Position numbers and translations under genes: made by a program. A DNA stretch of 59,412 bases from Magnetovibrio sp. (GTDB taxonomy: Bacteria; Pseudomonadota; Alphaproteobacteria; Rhodospirillales; Casp-alpha2): positions 52,520 through 111,931 of the forward strand of contig NZFO01000011.1 of assembly GCA_002690705.1 (NCBI GenBank). The letters are read 5' to 3'. Below are positions 44,189 to 52,174 of this stretch, one piece after another (positions within the stretch are counted from its first letter, which is position 1; the number at the start of each line of letters is the position of its first letter). The notes below the pieces were generated by a model, which was not told the DNA's origin, made no database searches, and saw only the letters and a list, made by a program, of their open reading frames with translations.

Positions 44189-45118
44189 TTATATTTTCTT
44201 TGCAAATGCGATTGCGAGCCGACCCAAATTAGCCTTTGCCAATGAGTCGTATAAAAGATTGAGGGTTTGACGCCCGGCTCTTGCTAAAGTCATATCGAAC
44301 GATTTACGCCACTCATGTAATTGACGTCCTAATTCGGGTTTCAATGTGTAGTTTTGTCCCATCAAGAGAAAGAATTCCATTGGGAAATTGGTGGTTCTTT
44401 CAAGAACTTGAAATCCAGCTTTAGCAATCAGCTGTTCCAAACTTTCAAAGGAAAAATAGTTTACATGGTGTTCTGGGACTACCCACCACTCCTTAAAATT
44501 CATCTCGGATACTAATGCTCGTTGGAAGTGATTGAAGTCGTTAGGAACGGAAACGGCTAAAATACCGTTTTCGACCATTATGGAGTGAGCGGTTTGTAGG
44601 ATCCTTAGCGGGTCGGAGACATGTTCCAGAACTTCGCTCATGTGAACCACGTCAAATGGACCAATATCTTCATCTAAGGTCTCAGATACAAAGCCTTGCC
44701 TAACATTAAGGCCATTACCTTGGCAAAATGCTGTGGCAAGGGGAGACGGTTCAATGCCGGTACCTATCCAGCCTCGTTTCTTGCAAGCATTTAGAAACGC
44801 GCCCGGACCGCATCCAATATCAAGAATACGGGTAGTACTTTGGTAATTAAGAAGTTTTGCAACGCGATCGAGACGCAGGTCAAAAGAGAGGTTAGACCAT
44901 TCAGCATCTTCTAGTGATTGGTCTAGATAGTCGGTTTTTTCCTCTTGATAGAATTGTTTCTCGTAAAGATTTTTTTGCTGCTCCATTGAGGGGAGGGGAA
45001 TAATGTGGGTAAAACCGCAAGTCTCACACGCAATGAGTTCTTTGGACGAATGAGACGTAACGACAAATCCGATGTGTTTTTTACCTTCACTATCACTCCA
45101 TTCCACTTTTCTTGTCAT
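44189..45118 (-). CDS. Class I SAM-dependent methyltransferase
   Basis: This 309-residue methyltransferase has 'TRILDIGCGPGAFLNACKKRG' near residue 95 (motif I), an acidic 'GTGIEPSPLATAF' next, 'FDVVHMSEVLEHVSDPLRIL' near 154 and 'GILAVSVPNDFNHFQR'. The N-terminal part has only one C-x-x-C pair (CETC, near residue 31), so a zinc site would be incomplete. Related proteins are typical of lipopolysaccharide and glycan loci. It lies between the SpsF/PseG fusion gene (two-base gap) and the transketolase pair (18 bases). A C- or O-methylation step in the sugar made by this operon is likely; the substrate is unknown. Confidence 0.85.
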   Translation of the reverse strand: MTRKVEWSDSEGKKHIGFVVTSHSSKELIACETCGFTHIIPLPSMEQQKNLYEKQFYQEEKTDYLDQSLEDAEWSNLSFDLRLDRVAKLLNYQSTTRILDIGCGPGAFLNACKKRGWIGTGIEPSPLATAFCQGNGLNVRQGFVSETLDEDIGPFDVVHMSEVLEHVSDPLRILQTAHSIMVENGILAVSVPNDFNHFQRALVSEMNFKEWWVVPEHHVNYFSFESLEQLIAKAGFQVLERTTNFPMEFFLLMGQNYTLKPELGRQLHEWRKSFDMTLARAGRQTLNLLYDSLAKANLGRLAIAFAKKI

Positions 45119-45120
45119 GA

Positions 45121-46875
45121 TTAATCTGTCTCCTTTTGAATCAGATCTCCGATCGTTTTAGCAAAATGATATCCTCCGCCTGTCATCACGTTCATCGCGT
45201 TCATGCGCAACGAAACTCGCAGATTTGAGTCGTGGCACAATGATTGAAGTAACTGTGCAGCCTCTTCAGGTAGACCAGAAAGGCAGACTTCACTGCTTTG
45301 AAAAGCCTGCCATTCTTGATTGGAAATTCGGTCGTTAGGATAGATGCCGACTGCCGGGACCCCAGCTAGGAGGCATTCGAACAAGCTGACGCCGTACACA
45401 CAGAGCGCGACGTCCGCCCGATACAAGCTCCCTGCGAGGTTGTTGGGGGCTATTGACACTCTGAAGTTATTTGCTTCATTTGGATAGTTTGGAGCTTTTG
45501 CAAATGGGCCTTGTATCCAAGTGATCATTATGTCGGGTGGAAGGGCGTGAATTAGCTTTTCAGGCCAATCCCGGCCAAGATTATCTACATCTGCAGCACC
45601 GGTTAGGACGATACAATTCTTTATCGTGTTGCTAGAAAGATTTTTCTTAGGAATTTTTGGAAGCAAAAATGCATCCCAGCCGAATACCGCTTTGTTCTTT
45701 ATGAGCGTTTTAGTATGATCTGGTAAAAAAAATGATGGGAAATAATATAGGTCTCCGTATCCATCGGCCCATGGGCGATCTACGATTATTGTGCGGCATT
45801 CAATATTTCTACAATGACGCAGAATATTTTTAAGCCAAGGTTTTTCATCGGACATATCGATGACAAGTGCATTAGGTGGGGAGGAATTGAGGTGCTCCAT
45901 AACGATCTCTTCTGTGAGAGAATTAACGTATTGATGCGGTAGTATTTCTAGTTCCCAATGGTCGGATTTTGGCCCCTCAATTACTACTGAGACGCCAGCA
46001 GATAAATGGTCTTGCAATGCTCCGGCCGCCACGGTCATACGCGATACATGGCCAAGTCCAACATGTGGGCCACATTGTGTAAGTAAGGTGACTGTGATAG
46101 AAGATTCGTGTACCGTCTTTTGCCTTACATGGGAGTTCAGTTCACGTAATTCGGGATCATCATGGAGGCGTTTCACGACTTGGCGGAGGTCGACGATAGA
46201 ATCTCCGTCGTGCTCTTCAAACCAATCGTCGTAGATACGTCGCATAAATCTGTAATCGCTCGGCGTATCAACAGAAATTCGGTGCTCTATCGATGCAAAG
46301 CAAGGTTCTTCCGGTGCATAAACAATCTTATCCGGCGTGACTTTATTCAAAACATGATAAATAGCCCCGACATGCTCGAGTTCGAAGGGCTTAGTGGCTT
46401 TTTCAACCATGCGGTTCCAAAATTTTCTGCGGTAAATAGATACTCCCTCATGAATATACGTTCCGCCATTTGGAAGCGGAGGCGGGTCTACTACATCACC
46501 ATCAGGGTCGGCCAATAATAGATTTACCCGGCGTCTCAAGGTTGGTGGGTCAATAAGTGGCGAGTCACCGCAGACATACATTAAGATATCCGCACTAAAC
46601 TTTTCGACGACCTTGTTGACACGCGCCATCAAATTATTGACGTCACCTATGTAGGCGTAATAGTTGACCCCTTCTCCTTTAGCCCAAGTAATTAGCGGTT
46701 TATTAAAATCATCAGCCGTTGTGGCAAGCACTATATCATCAAGGTTAGGTATTTCACGTAACCGTCGAAGCACATGTGTGATCAGAGGTCGCCCTGAAAG
46801 GTCAAGCAGTTGTTTACCTGGTAATCTGCTGGAGTTTAAGCGCGCGCCGATGATTGCTATTAACCGTTCACGCAT
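45121..46875 (-). CDS. Fusion of SpsF-like cytidylyltransferase and PseG/SpsG-like hydrolase
   Basis: This 584-residue protein joins two enzymes. Residues 1-250 are an SpsF/CMP-sugar synthetase-type cytidylyltransferase: 'IIGARLNSSRLPGKQLLDLSGRPL' near residue 7, 'MYVCGDSPLID' near 100, and 'FASIEHRISVDTPSDYRFM'. Residues 265-580 are a GT-B-like PseG/SpsG domain with 'GPHVGLGHVSRM' near 274; the His in GxGH is the catalytic one in PseG. 'ADVALCVYGVSLFECLLAGVPAVGIYP' is near 490. In pseudaminic acid synthesis PseG removes UDP from the sugar and PseF adds CMP at the end. The SpsF-type domain here could do that or activate another sugar. It is the first gene of the seven-gene operon, with AGGG upstream. 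Confidence 0.88.
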   Translation of the reverse strand: MRERLIAIIGARLNSSRLPGKQLLDLSGRPLITHVLRRLREIPNLDDIVLATTADDFNKPLITWAKGEGVNYYAYIGDVNNLMARVNKVVEKFSADILMYVCGDSPLIDPPTLRRRVNLLLADPDGDVVDPPPLPNGGTYIHEGVSIYRRKFWNRMVEKATKPFELEHVGAIYHVLNKVTPDKIVYAPEEPCFASIEHRISVDTPSDYRFMRRIYDDWFEEHDGDSIVDLRQVVKRLHDDPELRELNSHVRQKTVHESSITVTLLTQCGPHVGLGHVSRMTVAAGALQDHLSAGVSVVIEGPKSDHWELEILPHQYVNSLTEEIVMEHLNSSPPNALVIDMSDEKPWLKNILRHCRNIECRTIIVDRPWADGYGDLYYFPSFFLPDHTKTLIKNKAVFGWDAFLLPKIPKKNLSSNTIKNCIVLTGAADVDNLGRDWPEKLIHALPPDIMITWIQGPFAKAPNYPNEANNFRVSIAPNNLAGSLYRADVALCVYGVSLFECLLAGVPAVGIYPNDRISNQEWQAFQSSEVCLSGLPEEAAQLLQSLCHDSNLRVSLRMNAMNVMTGGGYHFAKTIGDLIQKETD

Positions 46876-47047
46876 GATTGCCCTGTGGAATGCCCCCCAT
46901 GATGTACCTCAAAGTAAATTTGCTTGTACGAGGTAGCTACAAAGGAATAATTAGTGTAAAAAATTCAAAGACATTGTGTTGGTAAAATGTTAATAAATAC
47001 TTGTTTAATAGTGATTATGTGCTTGCAAACCAGAAAGGAATGCAGCG

Positions 47048-48082
47048 ATGAAAAAAATAAAAAATGTGCTGGCAGCCCACGAGTTTAGAGACTTAGCTGC
47101 TTTTGTGCCAAAGTCGCGGAACGAATATCAAGAAATAAACCAGATTGCTTACAATCTAAAGTTAAATACTCAACTGCCTACAACCGTCCATATAGAACCT
47201 ACCAATAAATGTAATCAAACCTGTGTTATGTGTGTTCACCCAGACATGCAGAGGTCCGTTACGTTCATTGAGGATGAGATTGCGAACAAGGCGATCGATG
47301 AATGCGCCAAATTTGGTATTTACTCTGTGCATTTTTTCTTTTTTGGCGAGCCTTTTATGAACCGGAAAACCATCAAATATATTACCCGGGCGAAGAGAAA
47401 GGGTATTCCGATGGTGTCAGTAACGACAAATTTTACAACTATTAAAGATAGCGAAATTGAGGAACTTGTTACTAGTGGTTTGAATTCGATTCATATCTCG
47501 TTTGAGGGGATAGACCGACAAACTTACCGCGATATTCGGGGTACGGATAGCTATGAACGGGTGTTGAGAAACCTAAATCGACTTTATCACTTTAAAGAAG
47601 TACATCGATCTGAGTCACCCTGGATCTCATTGACCTATGTCCGGACCGAGGAGAGTGATAAGCAGATTGAAGCCTTTCAGTCCGCGTGGCGGGATAAAGT
47701 CAATAGCATTCACATTAGCCCCCAATTTGATTACATCGGTCGTGCTCCGATCCGTAAAAAGCAAGTTGATCTAAACTCAGAGAACATCATGGATCGCAGT
47801 CGGGAAAAACGATTACCATGCCGTCAGCTTTGGTTACGGCTTGTGGTGCTCTCGAACGGTGAATTGGTTCCGTGCAGCCAAAATATTGATGGGGAACTCT
47901 CGATAGGTAACATTAAGGAAATGACAATTGCTGAGGCGTGGCAAGGCGACAAGATGCTAGAGCTTCGCGCTCAGCACTTGGTAAATAGAATCCCTGATTC
48001 TTGCGTGTGCAGTACTTGTATTGACTGGGATTGGAGTGGTCGCTTTGAAGGCCGGCCTAAGACCCCGGAAGCTGCTCAATGA
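47048..48082 (+). CDS. Radical SAM/SPASM protein
   Basis: The 344-residue protein has a radical SAM core with the 4Fe-4S motif CNQTCVMC near residue 56. 'FGEPFMNRKTIKYI' near residue 100 is the G-E-P motif, followed by a TIM-barrel core. The C-terminal region carries several Cys ('LPCRQLW', 'LVPCSQN', 'CVCSTCIDW'), consistent with a SPASM-type auxiliary cluster domain. Such proteins modify peptides, sugars or other substrates by radical chemistry. The start is ATG with AAAGGA upstream. Its stop overlaps the start of the next methyltransferase gene (ATGA), so the two act together. Substrate unknown; a sugar or flagellin modification is suggested by location only. Confidence 0.88.
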   Translation: MKKIKNVLAAHEFRDLAAFVPKSRNEYQEINQIAYNLKLNTQLPTTVHIEPTNKCNQTCVMCVHPDMQRSVTFIEDEIANKAIDECAKFGIYSVHFFFFGEPFMNRKTIKYITRAKRKGIPMVSVTTNFTTIKDSEIEELVTSGLNSIHISFEGIDRQTYRDIRGTDSYERVLRNLNRLYHFKEVHRSESPWISLTYVRTEESDKQIEAFQSAWRDKVNSIHISPQFDYIGRAPIRKKQVDLNSENIMDRSREKRLPCRQLWLRLVVLSNGELVPCSQNIDGELSIGNIKEMTIAEAWQGDKMLELRAQHLVNRIPDSCVCSTCIDWDWSGRFEGRPKTPEAAQ

Positions 48083-49350
48083 CGTTTGTACCGGCGGGGG
48101 CAGCAAGTTTGCTTGCGCGTCGTAACTTCCGCACCGAAGCTTTGTGCAATATCCCTAGTTGTCCTGCTTGTAATCGAGATAATGGCGACGCAGAGGTATT
48201 GGAGGAGGATTTTATTGAAATTTTCGGTGATCCGCATTTTTTCTCAGTCGATCTCTGCCGAGGTTGTGGCTTAATTTTCAGTAGAACCCGTTCAGTCAAT
48301 AAAAGTCTATATTCGCCCAAGTTTGATTTTGAGAAAGAACATGGACATCAAAGTGCGCCTTTGGCACCGTTAACAGAAGATGCTTGGAATTACAGGACTA
48401 AAGCTAGGCAGGTAGAGGAATTGATCAAACTCTCATCTGGAAGTAACCAAATTTCGTTTATGGAAGTTGGAGCCTCCGATGGAATGCTTTTTAGAATGTA
48501 TAGAGAGCGGGCACGGCTTGAAGGGGTTCAGGTGGAGGGCGTGCTTGTAGAAAGCAGCGGTGCTGCGTTAGCGTGCGAAATTATTAGGGGTTGTCGTGTT
48601 CTGATGTCATCGGCTGAAGAGGATTTAGATATAGCCAGTCAAAGCCAAGACTTTATAGTCATGTCTCATTGTTTGGAACATTTTGAGAGCCCAAGGGTTT
48701 TGTTGACCCGGATGCGTAGGTATTTAAAACCAGGTGGGGTGATATACATTGAGGTGCCCGACGGGCTGCGCTTTGACCGGAGTATTGCGACGCCTTTAGG
48801 TTATTTCCACATTGCAAATTTCAATGTGATTAATCTCTCCGAAATGATCGAAGCGGCAGGTTATGAGTTGGTTGACGTTTTAGCGCGAGATCATTACCCC
48901 GGTCTTCGGGTCGTTGCGCGGCGCAGTACGAAAAGCAAAACGCATATGGTCTATACCCGACCTAACTCCTTGTCAGTAAAATTATCAACCAGTGCGATCC
49001 AGCGATGGCGTGAGAAGGCTTGTGCTGCATTTAAAAAGCTTGATTCCGTGGGTATTGGTAAGCGTCGTTTAGTATATGGTGCGGGAACTCATACAGTGGC
49101 ACTACTTCGCCGATATCCCGAATGGTTAGATGATGCATCGACCTCTTTTGCGGATAGTAATTTACGGCTTAATCGTTTTTTAAACCGGCCAGTAATGAAC
49201 TTGAATGACATTAATTTTGAGCAGTTTGATCAAGTTTTTATTTCAACATATGCCTATCAAGAGGATGTCGAAAAAAGCCTCATAAATTCTGGATGCCCTT
49301 CCTCAAAGCTATACAAGTTTTATGATGATATTTTCGCTTACGTTGGCTAA
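48079..49350 (+). CDS. Sugar C-methyltransferase-like protein with N-terminal zinc motif
   Basis: This 423-residue protein has the three-part build of NDP-sugar C-methyltransferases. The N-terminal zinc-binding part has CPAC near residue 28 and CRGCG near 60. A central SAM domain has 'FMEVGASDGMLFRMY' near 128 and 'FIVMSHCLEHFESPRVLL' near 194. A C-terminal Rossmann-like part has 'RRLVYGAGTHTVALLRRYP' near 331 and 'FDQVFISTYAYQEDV' near 380. It overlaps the radical SAM gene by four bases. Known family members add a methyl group at a sugar carbon. The radical SAM partner makes an unusual deoxy- or branched-sugar step plausible, but this is inference. Confidence 0.85.
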   Translation: MTFVPAGAASLLARRNFRTEALCNIPSCPACNRDNGDAEVLEEDFIEIFGDPHFFSVDLCRGCGLIFSRTRSVNKSLYSPKFDFEKEHGHQSAPLAPLTEDAWNYRTKARQVEELIKLSSGSNQISFMEVGASDGMLFRMYRERARLEGVQVEGVLVESSGAALACEIIRGCRVLMSSAEEDLDIASQSQDFIVMSHCLEHFESPRVLLTRMRRYLKPGGVIYIEVPDGLRFDRSIATPLGYFHIANFNVINLSEMIEAAGYELVDVLARDHYPGLRVVARRSTKSKTHMVYTRPNSLSVKLSTSAIQRWREKACAAFKKLDSVGIGKRRLVYGAGTHTVALLRRYPEWLDDASTSFADSNLRLNRFLNRPVMNLNDINFEQFDQVFISTYAYQEDVEKSLINSGCPSSKLYKFYDDIFAYVG

Positions 49351-49396
49351 ATCTTTTTCAGCTTATTAACATTTATTAGAAATTTTTCTATTTTCC

Positions 49397-49873
49397 CTAG
49401 GCTTCTAGTTTAATGGATGGGTGCAAACCATCATCGTTGCTGCTGTCCGACGGCCCAGTGGTATCCGTCTCGGCAGGTGTGTCATCTTCTGGGTTCCCTA
49501 ATAATCCGGACGCAATATTGCGGTTAATGTCAATCAGTGTCACCGCTCGCTCTGGGCTAGGATGGCTCATAACTGAAATCGTGTGTTGATCAATAAATTT
49601 ACATAATGTGAGAATATTCTGGCGAATAGGGGCAGGTAGTTGGTTCTCACCAACCAATTGTTCTGCTTGAATTATTGTCCAAACACGCAAATTGAGACGA
49701 AGCGCAACGCGCAGTTTTTCTCTGTCTTCGGCTTTGTTCAAGTCCCCGTATTGAATTACAGCGGCAATTCTTCTTGCCGCCTCAATTAAGGCCCAAGCTT
49801 CGTTGCGGGAGGGATTACCGGGTTTAGGTACCCTTTGTATTTCATATTTTTCAACTGCTTTGTCAGTGGACAA
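49397..49873 (-). CDS. flaF: Flagellin biosynthesis regulator FlaF
   Basis: The 158-residue protein has the FlaF pattern: 'NEAWALIEAARRIAAVIQ' near residue 24, 'ALRLNLRVWTIIQAE' near 57, 'LPAPIRQNILTLCKFIDQHTI' near 79 and 'DINRNIASGL' near 112. FlaF acts with FlbT to control flagellin translation and secretion in Caulobacter. The C-terminal 40 residues are an acidic, Ser/Thr-rich tail not needed by the family. The start is TTG with GGAGA upstream. It stands alone, convergent with the C-methyltransferase gene and about 20 kb from flagellin. In most alphaproteobacteria flaF is next to flbT, so the locus has been split by the glycan genes. Confidence 0.9.
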   Translation of the reverse strand: MSTDKAVEKYEIQRVPKPGNPSRNEAWALIEAARRIAAVIQYGDLNKAEDREKLRVALRLNLRVWTIIQAEQLVGENQLPAPIRQNILTLCKFIDQHTISVMSHPSPERAVTLIDINRNIASGLLGNPEDDTPAETDTTGPSDSSNDDGLHPSIKLEA

Positions 49874-50087
49874 CTTAAATCTCCGCTGGTTCTGTGAAAA
49901 TCTTAACAGGTTTCCTCATGCACTAGGTGGTAGGGTACGTTAATTCACTTAACTAGCTATTAATACAATTCAATAAATATTGGCCTAATATTGCCAAAAC
50001 TTCGAATTTACTGCAATGGTTCTCGCAACAAGATGGTGAAACTCTTATTTGCCTCAAAATTTCAAGTGACAATTTCTGTGGAGAAGA

Positions 50088-50954
50088 ATGACGATGACGG
50101 GGCCGACCACACAATTCATTGCAGAAATTTCTAGTAATCATGGACAAGAATTAGGGCGGTGCCTCTCCTTTGTCGAGGCTGCTGTCGCGAGTGGTTGTGA
50201 CGCTGTCAAATTCCAAATGTTTGAAATCGATAAATTATTTTCTAAGGAGGTTCTTGCAAATAGCCAAAAGCATCGCGAACGCGAGGCTTGGGAGCTACCT
50301 GAGGCGTTTCTGAAGCCTATCGCGTTAGCATGCCAAAATTCTGGGATCAGTTTTGGATGCACACCATTTTATTTGGACGCGATACAAAAACTTGTCGCGT
50401 ATGTTGATTTTTTCAAAATTGCTTCGTACGAATTACTTTGGGATGAATTGATTCGCGCCTGCTCAGAAACTGGTAAACCAATAATCTTATCGACTGGAAT
50501 GGCAACGCTCAAAGAAGTAATGCATGCGGTCGAGGTTGCAAAACGTGCGGGTGCGAAGGATTTGACGGTTCTTCATTGTGTGTCAGCGTATCCTGCACCG
50601 CTCGAACAATGTAATTTAGCAGCTATCGAGACAATTAGACAAAATACTGGATGTAAAGCCGGTTGGTCAGATCATACAGTTTCTCCTGCTATTATAAACC
50701 GGTCTATAAATCGATGGGGGGCCGAGGTCATTGAGTTTCACCTCGATCTGGAGGGATGTGGTTCAGAGTTTGCTTCTGGTCACTGCTGGCTCCCAGATCA
50801 GATCGCGGCAGTAATTTCTGATGTGCGCATTGGGTCTGACGCTGACGGGAGCGGTATTAAATATCCAGCTACGGCTGAATTACCCGATCGGCTTTGGCGC
50901 GCGGATCCGGATGATGGTTTGCGACCATTAAAGCAAATTCGCAAAACTCTGTAG
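50088..50954 (+). CDS. pseI: NeuB-family nonulosonic acid synthase, short form
   Basis: The 288-residue protein is a NeuB/PseI/LegI-type PEP-condensing synthase. It has 'FIAEISSNHGQELGRCL' at residue 9, 'SGCDAVKFQMFEIDKLF' near 35, 'FFKIASYELLWDELI' near 107, 'KPIILSTGMATLKEV' near 129, 'VLHCVSAYPAP' near 155 and 'GWSDHT' near 188. It lacks the C-terminal SAF (antifreeze-like) domain, so it is shorter than the usual 340-350. The ending '...RADPDDGLRPLK' fits a short subfamily, and there is no sign of a frameshift. The pse genes nearby make PseI the likeliest assignment, but substrate choice among Neu, Leg and Pse is not decided by sequence. It converges with pseC. Confidence 0.85.
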   Translation: MTMTGPTTQFIAEISSNHGQELGRCLSFVEAAVASGCDAVKFQMFEIDKLFSKEVLANSQKHREREAWELPEAFLKPIALACQNSGISFGCTPFYLDAIQKLVAYVDFFKIASYELLWDELIRACSETGKPIILSTGMATLKEVMHAVEVAKRAGAKDLTVLHCVSAYPAPLEQCNLAAIETIRQNTGCKAGWSDHTVSPAIINRSINRWGAEVIEFHLDLEGCGSEFASGHCWLPDQIAAVISDVRIGSDADGSGIKYPATAELPDRLWRADPDDGLRPLKQIRKTL

Positions 50955-50961
50955 GCGCCTA
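50952..50961. other. Palindrome formed by two convergent stop codons
   Basis: The perfect 10-base palindrome TAGGCGCCTA contains the TAG stop of the NeuB-family gene and, on the other strand, the TAG stop of pseC. The two genes are four bases apart. No larger terminator is visible, so read-through transcripts of the two genes would be antisense. Confidence 0.6.
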
Positions 50962-52173
50962 TATTCCCAATACGGACTTAAGCGTTTCGGTAATACGTTC
51001 GACATCGCTATTTGTCATTGTGCTAAATAATGGCAGTGTCAGAACACTTCCATAGTACTGATCTGCCCCCCGTAATTTGGCTTCACCGTAGCGGGCTAGA
51101 TAGTAGGGCTGTTGGTGAACGGGAATATAGTGGACCTGGGTGCCGATTCCGTCCTTATGGAGTTCTGACATAATTACGGCACGGTCTTTTTTGATTCTTT
51201 TAAAATCAATATGAACAACACAAAGATGCCAAGCTTTGTCAAGCTCGTCTCTCTCGGGCAACGGCTCAACTATAGGTGCGAGAACGCTTAGACACATGCG
51301 GTAATGACTCAATAACGCTCGTCGTTGTTTTGAGAATTCATTAAGCTTGTCTAGCTGACTTGACCCTAGCGCACAATGAATGTCACTGGCCCGATAATTA
51401 AAACCGAGTTCTGGCATTTCATAGTACCAAGGGTTTATGAGACCATCTGATGAATGAGCCTGATGGTGAATTTGGAATTCGTTTGGATCGCGAGTCATGC
51501 CTACGGTTCGGAGCCGTTTTATTCGTTGGTCAATTTTGGCATTATTAGTAGTAATGGCGCCTCCTTCGCCCATCGCAATTGTTTTAACGGGGTGAAAAGA
51601 AAATGTTGACATTATGCTGTCGGCGCATCTGCCAACAGAAACAACCGATCCTTTCGAGGTGAACTGCTCACCTCCCAATGCGTGACAGGCATCTTCTACA
51701 ATCATCGATGCCTCCACCCTCGGAACTTCAATAAGCGATGGAATGTCGACTGTCTGGCCGTTAACGTGCACGGGGAAAATGGCTTTGACCTCGCCGCTCG
51801 CCTTATCACATGCTTCCGCGAGGGTCTCGGCAGTCATAAGCCCAGTTTTCGCGTCGACATCGGCAAATACGACCTCTGCGCCCACGTATCGCGCTGCGTT
51901 AGCAGTTGCAAGAAACGTTATCGTCGGTACAACAACATGATCTCCCGGAGCTAAATCTAGAGCCATTGCTGCGAGATGCAATGCTGCAGTGCCGTTGCTG
52001 ATTGCAGATACATACTTGGCGCCCGTGACTTCTGAGAGTTTGTGTTCAAATAATGCAACTGCTGGACCGGTGGTTAGATATTCGCCACGCAGGACGTCGG
52101 TTACGGCCTTAATGTCTTTTTCGTCAATAACTTGGCGCCCGTATGGAAGAAATGGGAGCCTATCGTTTACCAT
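50959..52173 (-). CDS. pseC: PseC, UDP-4-amino-4,6-dideoxy-sugar aminotransferase
   Basis: This 404-residue protein belongs to the DegT/DnrJ/EryC1 PLP-dependent sugar aminotransferases. 'AISNGTAALHLAAMAL' is near residue 58. 'VVPTITFLATANAARYVGAEVVFADVD' is near 85. 'MIVEDACHALGG' is near 157. The Lys that should hold PLP is in 'FHPVKTIAMGEGGAI' near residue 196. PseC aminates the C4 keto group of the PseB product with glutamate. It follows pseB by one base, a pairing that is typical of the pseudaminic acid pathway. The start is ATG with AGAGG upstream. Confidence 0.95.
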   Translation of the reverse strand: MVNDRLPFLPYGRQVIDEKDIKAVTDVLRGEYLTTGPAVALFEHKLSEVTGAKYVSAISNGTAALHLAAMALDLAPGDHVVVPTITFLATANAARYVGAEVVFADVDAKTGLMTAETLAEACDKASGEVKAIFPVHVNGQTVDIPSLIEVPRVEASMIVEDACHALGGEQFTSKGSVVSVGRCADSIMSTFSFHPVKTIAMGEGGAITTNNAKIDQRIKRLRTVGMTRDPNEFQIHHQAHSSDGLINPWYYEMPELGFNYRASDIHCALGSSQLDKLNEFSKQRRALLSHYRMCLSVLAPIVEPLPERDELDKAWHLCVVHIDFKRIKKDRAVIMSELHKDGIGTQVHYIPVHQQPYYLARYGEAKLRGADQYYGSVLTLPLFSTMTNSDVERITETLKSVLGI

Positions 52174-52174
52174 A

